Below are positions 59,031 through 64,000 of a stretch of 64,000 nt of DNA, in pieces (the first letter of the stretch is position 1; the number at the start of each line of letters is the position of its first letter). The translations under genes were made by a program, and so were the position numbers. The DNA is taken from positions 62,001 through 126,000 of the forward strand of contig DASYKY010000101.1 in assembly GCA_035995025.1 (NCBI GenBank), given 5' to 3'. This DNA comes from Actinophytocola sp035995025 (GTDB taxonomy: Bacteria; Actinomycetota; Actinomycetes; Mycobacteriales; Pseudonocardiaceae). The notes below the pieces were generated by a model, which made no database searches, was not told the origin of the DNA, and was given only the letters and a program-made list of their open reading frames with translations.

Positions 59031-59492
59031 GTGACCCCACCGCTGCCCGGCGAGGAGCAGGACGAGCCGGTCGAGGACATCCGGCAGGACGAGATGGACG
59101 CCGCCCGCGCGGCCAACCTGCACTACGCGAGCGTCCTCGACTTCGTCACCGACCGGTTCGTCCACCTCGTCCCCCTCAGCCCCCCGGGCTCCGGCCAGGT
59201 GTGGTGCCCGGAGTGGTACCGGCACGCCCAGGCGATCTCCCGGCTGGACTCGGTGTGGCGGGCCTGGGAGACCCTGCGCTTCGACCCCGCACTGGGCATG
59301 TCCAACTGGTGGGTCCACCACGCGGACCCGCACATGCGTGCCCTGATGGACCCGGTCACCGGGCCGTTCGCGCAATGCACCGACGGCCACCGCGCCGACG
59401 TGCCGCTGCCGCTCGTGCCGCCCCCGCCCGGGGTGTTCGCCGACCAGCGAGACGCCTGGGTGCAGTCCGGGGACCCGTTCGCCCTCGACTGA
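59031..59492 (+). CDS. DUF4913-family protein
   Basis: The 153-residue acidic protein with WCPEWYRHAQAISRLDSVWRAWETLRFDPALGMSNWWVHHADPHMRALMDPVTGPFAQC is a clear match to the DUF4913 pattern, a family mostly on actinobacterial plasmids and conjugative or integrative elements. Its many Trp and His residues suggest a compact fold; function is unknown. GTG 59031 lies 4 nt after the STAND gene stop and 9 nt after AGAGGA, making it part of the trypco2 operon; ATG 58992 within the upstream gene is an alternative. Its presence hints at mobile-element ancestry of the module. Confidence 0.82.
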   Translation: MTPPLPGEEQDEPVEDIRQDEMDAARAANLHYASVLDFVTDRFVHLVPLSPPGSGQVWCPEWYRHAQAISRLDSVWRAWETLRFDPALGMSNWWVHHADPHMRALMDPVTGPFAQCTDGHRADVPLPLVPPPPGVFADQRDAWVQSGDPFALD

Positions 59493-59623
59493 GCCTGTTT
59501 CGGGGCCGGCCTGGGCCGAACGCCGAATCCCTCGAGAAATGCTGGAGACATCTGGCGGTCGAAGAATTTTCTGCAAGAGTTCGCTTGACACTGCTGGGCG
59601 GTTACTTGCGGGGGTTTGACCAG

Positions 59624-62056
59624 ATGAACCAGATCGCGGCAGCGGAGATCGTCTCCCTCGACGACGACGGCGCCCTCGACACCGCCCGCGCCGGCGCGAA
59701 GGCCGCCGTGCTGGCGCGGATGCGGCGGGCCGGCTTCCCGGTGCCCGACGGCGTGGTGGTGCTCGCCGACGCGCTGCGGGCGCACCTCGAGGCCACGCCT
59801 ACCGAGGACGAACTGCTCACCACACCACTGGATCCGCGGCTGCGGCAGGCGCTGGTGTCCGCGCGCGGCGAGCTGGCCGCCCCGCTGGCGGTGCGGTCCT
59901 CCGGCATCGACGAGGACGGCGCGCAGGCGTCGCACGCCGGCCAGTACGACACCGTGCTCAACGTCCGCGGCGACGACGAGCTGGTCGACGCGGTCCGCGC
60001 CTGCTGGGCCTCCGGGCTGTCGTCCGTCGTGCGCAGCTACCGGACCAGCGTCGGCCACGAGGGGGACTCGCCGCTGGCGGTGCTGGTCCAGAGCATGGTG
60101 GAGGCCGACGCCGCGGGTGTCGCGTTCACCGCGAACCCGGTCACCGGGGCGCGGGACGAGATCCTCGTCAGCGCGGTCCCCGGGCTGGGCGAGAAGCTCG
60201 TCTCCGGCGAGGTCACCCCGGACGAGTGGGTGGTCCGCGGCGGCGAGGTCGCCAACACCAACGACCGCCACGGCGCGCTGACCGCCGAGCAGGTCCGCCA
60301 GGTCGCGGAGCTCGCGGCGCGCGTCGCCGCCGAGTTCGGCGGGCCGAGCGACCTCGAGTGGGCGTTCGCCGGCGACCGGCTCTACCTGTTGCAGGTACGG
60401 CCGATCACCGCGCTCGCGGCCCCGGAGCCCGAGCCGGTGCCGATCCCGGTCGACCCGCCGAAGGGGTTCTGGCTCAAGGAGTCCACCCACTCCCCCGTGC
60501 CGCTGCTGCCGATGACCCGCGAGCTGCTGGACGACAACAACGCCGCGCTGCGAGGCGCGTTCGCCGAGTTCGGCGTGCTGCTGGACGGCCTGCGGCTCGA
60601 GATCGTCGGCGGCTGGCAGTACCGGAGCATCGTGCCGTTGGGCGGGGGCCCGGAGGCGATGCGGGAGCGGCTCGAGCGGTGCGTCGCCGCCGTGCGTGCC
60701 GACCACGTCGGTGCGGTGCTCGCGCGGTGGGCGGACGAGCTGCGCCCGGCGTTCCTCGGACGCATCGACCGGCTGCGGTCGGCCGACCTGCCCGCACTGT
60801 CCACAGAGGAACTGGCGCGCCGGCTCGCGGACACGCGGGAGCTGCACCGCGACGCCAGCGCCGTGCACTTCCGGCTCGTCGGCGCCGTGTCGATCGCGCT
60901 CGGCGAGCTGGCGCTGCTGCTCACCGGGCGGCTGGAGTGGTCCACCGACCAGGTCTTCGAGCTGTTCGCCGGGCTGTCGCCGGAGAGCACCAAACCCGCC
61001 GAGGCGATCCGCCGGCTCGCGGAGCTGGCGGCCGGCAAGCTCGACGGCACGCCCGACCTGACCGCGCTGCGGGCCTTGTGCGACAACGACTCCGAGTTCG
61101 CCGGGGCCATGGCGACCTACCGGCGGGAGTACGGCTGCCGGGCGCTGCACTACGAGCTGGCCACCCCCGCCCTCGGCGAGCGGCCCGACCTGATCCTCTC
61201 CCTGGTGCGCGACCAGCTCGCCCGCGCCGCGGCGCCCGGGCCGGGCGACCCGGCGGCGACCCGCGACGCCGCCGCCGCGCGGGCTCGGTCGGCCATCGGC
61301 GATCCCGCCGAGGTAACGCGCTTCGACCACCTGCTCGCCCGCGCGCAGCGGGCGTACCCGGTGCGGGAGGACAACGAGTACCCGACGGTCAGCGCGCCCT
61401 ACGCGCTGCTTCGCTGGGCCGCGCTCGAGGCGGGCCGCCGCCTGGCCGGCGCCGGGCGGCTGGACGCGGCCGACCACGTGTTCTTCGCCGAGGTCGACGA
61501 GGTGCTCGCGGCGCTGCGGGACGGCACGGACCTGCGTGAGCGGGTCGAGCACCGCCGCGGGCAGCAGCGGTGGGCGCTGCGCAACCCGGGACCGCCCAGC
61601 TACGGCACGCCGCCGGGGCCGCCGCCGATGGACGGTCTGCCCGCCGAGGCGCGCGCGGTGATGGGCGCGTTCCAGTGGTCGATGGCGAACGTCTCCGGCG
61701 CGCCGGTGAGCGGCAACGAGGCGGGGACGTCCACGGTGCGGGGGCTGCCCGGCGCGGCGGGCACCTACACCGGGACCGTTCGCGTGGTCCTCGACGAGCA
61801 GGAGTTCGACCGGATCCAGGCGGGCGACGTGCTGGTCTGCCCGTCCACGTCGCCGGTCTGGTCGGTGGTGTTCCCCCGGATCGGGGCGCTCGTCACCGAC
61901 ACCGGCGGGGCGCTCTCGCACGCCGCGATCATCGCCCGCGAGTACGGCATCCCGGCGACGCTGGCCACCGGCAACGGCACCCGGACGCTCGTCGACGGCT
62001 CGACCGTGACCGTGGACGGCACCGCGGGCACCGTCGAGGTCCACGCCGAGAAGTAG
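59624..62056 (+). CDS. PEP synthase / rifampin phosphotransferase-like enzyme
   Basis: This 810-residue protein has an ATP-grasp-type PPDK N-domain (GAKAAVLARMRRAGFPVPDGVVV, LAAPLAVRSSGIDEDGAQASHAGQYDTVLN, AVLVQSMVEADAAGVAFTANPVTGARDE, DLEWAFAGDRLYLLQVRPI), a long helical middle (about 300-700) and a C-terminal PEP-utilizer swivelling domain with the phospho-His766 in TDTGGALSHAAIIAREYGIPA. This order, without a PEP/pyruvate TIM barrel, matches rifampin phosphotransferase-like enzymes and not true PEP synthases. It would phosphorylate a hydroxylated substrate using ATP. The upstream sequence has TTGACA (59585-59590) but no clear -10 and no rifamycin-associated element, so rifampin resistance is not asserted. 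Confidence 0.82.
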   Translation: MNQIAAAEIVSLDDDGALDTARAGAKAAVLARMRRAGFPVPDGVVVLADALRAHLEATPTEDELLTTPLDPRLRQALVSARGELAAPLAVRSSGIDEDGAQASHAGQYDTVLNVRGDDELVDAVRACWASGLSSVVRSYRTSVGHEGDSPLAVLVQSMVEADAAGVAFTANPVTGARDEILVSAVPGLGEKLVSGEVTPDEWVVRGGEVANTNDRHGALTAEQVRQVAELAARVAAEFGGPSDLEWAFAGDRLYLLQVRPITALAAPEPEPVPIPVDPPKGFWLKESTHSPVPLLPMTRELLDDNNAALRGAFAEFGVLLDGLRLEIVGGWQYRSIVPLGGGPEAMRERLERCVAAVRADHVGAVLARWADELRPAFLGRIDRLRSADLPALSTEELARRLADTRELHRDASAVHFRLVGAVSIALGELALLLTGRLEWSTDQVFELFAGLSPESTKPAEAIRRLAELAAGKLDGTPDLTALRALCDNDSEFAGAMATYRREYGCRALHYELATPALGERPDLILSLVRDQLARAAAPGPGDPAATRDAAAARARSAIGDPAEVTRFDHLLARAQRAYPVREDNEYPTVSAPYALLRWAALEAGRRLAGAGRLDAADHVFFAEVDEVLAALRDGTDLRERVEHRRGQQRWALRNPGPPSYGTPPGPPPMDGLPAEARAVMGAFQWSMANVSGAPVSGNEAGTSTVRGLPGAAGTYTGTVRVVLDEQEFDRIQAGDVLVCPSTSPVWSVVFPRIGALVTDTGGALSHAAIIAREYGIPATLATGNGTRTLVDGSTVTVDGTAGTVEVHAEK

Positions 62057-62073
62057 CCGGCGGCAGACACCCG

Positions 62074-62114
62074 AGAACCGGGATACCGGGCGCCAGGCCC
62101 GGTACCCCGGTTCT
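62074..62114. terminator. 18-bp hairpin between convergent PEP-synthase-like and ligase genes
   Basis: The left arm 62074-62091 pairs with 62097-62114 with one mismatch (core ACCGGGATACC / GGTACCCCGGT) around a 5-nt loop, 17 nt after one stop and 7 nt beyond the other. It is a likely bidirectional terminator. Confidence 0.75.
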
Positions 62115-62120
62115 TCTGCG

Positions 62121-63689
62121 TCACTGCTCCGCGGTCTTCTCCCGCAGGCGGCGGGACAGCTCGATCCGCCGGACCTTCAGCGTGGCGGTCCGCGGCAGCT
62201 CGGCCTGCGGGAGCTGGATCGGGTCGGCCAGCTGCGGGAACCGGGCGACGGCGGCACGCCAGCGGTCCCGGTCGAGCGGCTGGTCCTCGCTGGTGCAGAT
62301 CACCGGGATCGGCTCGGACTTCGGGCCGGGCACCAGGACGAGCTCGGTCAGCTCCTCCAGCGTGCTCAGCACGAGGTCCTCGATCTCGAGGCTGCTGCGC
62401 ACCCCCTCGATCATGTCGACCTCGCGGTCCAGCATGTGCAGGCAGCCGAGCCTGGTGCGGTAGCCGACGTCGCCGGTCCGCCACCAGCCGTCGGTCATGT
62501 TCGCCTCGTACCGCTCCCGCTCGGCGAAGTAGTCGTGCGCGAGCCCGGCCCACTTGATCTCGATGTACCCGGGGTTGGTCTCCGAGACCGGCCTGCCGTT
62601 CCGGCTCACCACGCGCATCTTCGCGCAGCCGGGCAGCGGGTAGCCGACGCAGCGGCCGTCCGAGCGGTGCGCGGAGCCGGGGAAGTACGGCCGCCCGACC
62701 GCGGGGCCGACCTCGCTCTGCCCGTAGATCTGGAAGAACAGCGGCCGGCGCCGCGCCGACGACCTGAGCAGCCTGCTGATCGTCCGCGGGTGGATCGCGT
62801 CGAACGTGCTGCTGAAGTACTTGACCGACGCGAACGGCTTGCGCGGGTCCTCGGTGAGGCCTTCCCACTCCATGAACGAGTTGGGCAGCGCCTCGACGAA
62901 CCCGGGGCGGTGGGAGAGGAACAGGTCGGCGACCGAGTCCGGGGCGGAGTTGTCGACCAGGAGGATCGGCATCCCCTTGGCCAGCGCGAGCGCCATCGCC
63001 GCGAACATCCGGGAGTGCACGAACGAGATGTGGATGGCGACGGTCTCCTTCCCGACCATCGTCAGCAGCCAGCGCTGCGGCCGCAGCCGCACCCGCATCG
63101 TGCGGGCCGTGTGCACGACGAGCTTGGGCAGCCCGGTGGTGCCGGACGTGTGCGTGATCATCGCCGGCTCGTCCAGCTTCCGGAACACCGGCTCGACCCG
63201 CGGGCTGGCGGCCAGCTCGGTGAGGGACACGGTGCCCGGGCGCTCCCCGGACACGACGATCACCCGCTTGGTGAGGTCGGCGAGCGGCACGTCGGCCAGC
63301 GCGTCGAGCTTGTGCCCGTCGGTGAGCAGGTGCGGCGTGCCCAGCCTGCCGAGCAGGGCGCCGACGGTGGGCGCGTCGAGGCCGGGCGACAGCATCACGG
63401 GAACCGCGCCGACCCGCGACACGGCGGAGGCGAGGATCCAGACGTCGAAGTTGGCGGCCTTGTGGATCGCCACGTGCTCGCCGGGCCGCACTCCGGCCGC
63501 CTGCAACCGGTTCGCGAGGTCGGCCACGTGGAAAGCCAGCTCGGTCACCGTCATGCGCCGGCCCGCGCGGGGCAGGACGTCCAGTTCGTGGTCGAACGTG
63601 AGCGTGTTCGAACCGTGCCTCGCCGCGGCCGTCTCCGCCACGATGCCGAGATGCAGCCCACGCTTGTCGTGGTTCGCGGACACCTTCAT
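62121..63689 (-). CDS. Acyl-CoA synthetase-like (AMP-forming) enzyme
   Basis: The 522-residue ANL-superfamily enzyme has core motifs MITHTSGTTGLPKLVVHT (P-loop A3), IYGQSEVGPAVG (A5), GWWRTGDVGYRTRLGCLHMLDREVDMIEGVRSSLEIEDL (A7/A8) and TLKVRRIELSRRLREK with the C-terminal Lys. It activates a carboxylic acid as acyl-AMP for a CoA or carrier thiol. The A8 region has DMIEG where RDxIK(S/T)G is usual, so the C-domain is somewhat divergent. The DUF3050-type gene ends 18 nt upstream on the same strand, indicating an operon. The substrate is unknown. Confidence 0.87.
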   Translation of the reverse strand: MKVSANHDKRGLHLGIVAETAAARHGSNTLTFDHELDVLPRAGRRMTVTELAFHVADLANRLQAAGVRPGEHVAIHKAANFDVWILASAVSRVGAVPVMLSPGLDAPTVGALLGRLGTPHLLTDGHKLDALADVPLADLTKRVIVVSGERPGTVSLTELAASPRVEPVFRKLDEPAMITHTSGTTGLPKLVVHTARTMRVRLRPQRWLLTMVGKETVAIHISFVHSRMFAAMALALAKGMPILLVDNSAPDSVADLFLSHRPGFVEALPNSFMEWEGLTEDPRKPFASVKYFSSTFDAIHPRTISRLLRSSARRRPLFFQIYGQSEVGPAVGRPYFPGSAHRSDGRCVGYPLPGCAKMRVVSRNGRPVSETNPGYIEIKWAGLAHDYFAERERYEANMTDGWWRTGDVGYRTRLGCLHMLDREVDMIEGVRSSLEIEDLVLSTLEELTELVLVPGPKSEPIPVICTSEDQPLDRDRWRAAVARFPQLADPIQLPQAELPRTATLKVRRIELSRRLREKTAEQ

Positions 63690-63707
63690 CCAGACCAGCT
63701 CCCTTGC

Positions 63708-64000
63708 CTACTCGTTCGCCTGGAACTCGGCCAGCACGCCGTCCCACAGGCCGATGCGTGCCTCGATCGCGGCGACGGACACGCGCCCCGCCTCCGCGAT
63801 ACGGACCGGGTCGCCGTCGCACAGCGCGGCGAGCAGCTTCAGCGCGAGCGGGCCGTGCTCGTCGTGGTCCAGCGCGATGTGCCGGTCCAGGTAGTGCCGC
63901 AGCACCGGCGCGTTCGCCAGCACATCGTCCACATTGGCGCGAACCGCCGAGAACACGTCCGGCAGCAGGTTCTCCCGGCCGTGGCAGAACGACGACGCCA
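63708..64000 (-). CDS. DUF3050-like protein, partial at the right edge
   Basis: The frame continues past the window edge, and the visible 97 residues are the C-terminal part (NLLPDVFSAVRANVDDVLANAPVLRHYLDRHIALDHDEHGPLALKLLAALC..RIGLWDGVLAEF). The pattern Y-L-D-R-H-I-x-L-D-x-D-E-H-G with a following LWDG is typical of DUF3050, a member of the heme-oxygenase-like diiron fold; the His-Asp-His residues are likely iron ligands. The start is outside the window. Its position 18 nt before an acyl-CoA-ligase-like gene fits a biosynthetic pair. Confidence 0.75.
   Translation of the reverse strand, partial: ASSFCHGRENLLPDVFSAVRANVDDVLANAPVLRHYLDRHIALDHDEHGPLALKLLAALCDGDPVRIAEAGRVSVAAIEARIGLWDGVLAEFQANE

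Noticed and set aside
59493..59623. Rifamycin-associated element upstream of the rifampin-phosphotransferase-like gene
   Set aside because: The 19-bp GGGGCTTGCGGCAAGCCCC-type dyad is not present, so rifampin inducibility cannot be claimed.
59123..62044. 973-codon minus-strand open frame
   Set aside because: Antisense to the PEP-synthase-like gene, with no recognisable motif; His/Arg-rich artefact.
1..64000. CRISPR arrays, tRNA or rRNA genes, transposases, integrases
   Set aside because: No evenly spaced repeats with unique spacers were found, only head-to-tail minisatellites; no tRNA-like cloverleaf, rRNA sequence or DDE/tyrosine/serine recombinase motif was noticed.

Overview
The window is high-GC DNA with strongly GC-biased third codon positions, frequent GTG starts, many ATGA start/stop overlaps and several start codons placed 6-8 nt after a TANNNT hexamer (a leaderless-mRNA layout). 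Together with mycothiol-type DinB/TIGR03083, DUF5753-XRE, DUF4913 and trypco2 families, this points to an actinomycete, most likely of the Pseudonocardiaceae (Amycolatopsis-like). It looks chromosomal; I see no rRNA, tRNA, CRISPR array, integrase or insertion sequence.

Layout. 1-4.3 kb: an AKR, an ECF sigma factor with a membrane partner, an SRPBCC protein lacking its N-terminal part and a secreted EEP nuclease/phosphatase. 4.4-16.9 kb: a fasciclin lipoprotein, then a glycolate/glyoxylate supercluster. On the minus strand this is glcD-glcE-glcF-permease plus a secreted metallo-beta-lactamase-fold protein and an IclR regulator; divergent from these is hyi-glxR-gcl. Glycolate would be imported, oxidised to glyoxylate, condensed to tartronate semialdehyde and reduced to glycerate. 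17-20.5 kb: a transmembrane Ser/Thr kinase and small membrane and reductase genes. 20.5-22.9 kb: a decay zone with gene fragments, a LuxR tail fused in frame to a Rieske oxygenase, and an alpha/beta-hydrolase pseudogene. 23-24.6 kb: a divergent TetR/SDR pair. 24.7-28.6 kb: one canonical and two degenerate histidine kinases with a NarL-type regulator. 28.8-34.5 kb: an Hsp70-TM-galactose-binding fusion, an ECF factor, a GH64-like beta-1,3-glucanase with a discoidin domain, and a methyltransferase. 34.5-38 kb: SigJ, an SAH-hydrolase-like NAD protein and a two-domain DUF3293 protein. 38-46.3 kb: a flavin monooxygenase that seems to start at ATC, OsmC, metX-metY-CoA-binding (methionine biosynthesis by sulfhydrylation), a hydrolase, Nudix, UdgX and a glycosyltransferase.

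46.5-51.6 kb holds one of the two most interesting regions. It has a LexA-like repressor and a minus-strand group made of a cupredoxin, a 31-residue single-TM peptide with a strong ribosome site, a PaaK-like adenylating enzyme and a nine-TM protein carrying the YD / GLGD / PA(A)L motifs of presenilin/signal-peptide-peptidase aspartyl proteases. A long leader with tandem hairpins separates this group from a DUF817 gene.

51.6-64 kb: an XRE regulator, a mycothiol-type protein and an MFS exporter. Then comes the second highlight: a trypco2 protein, a 1312-residue trypsin-STAND NTPase-TPR protein and a DUF4913 protein, which form a compact conflict/defence-like module. The window ends with a PEP-synthase-like enzyme, an acyl-CoA ligase-like enzyme and a partial DUF3050 protein.
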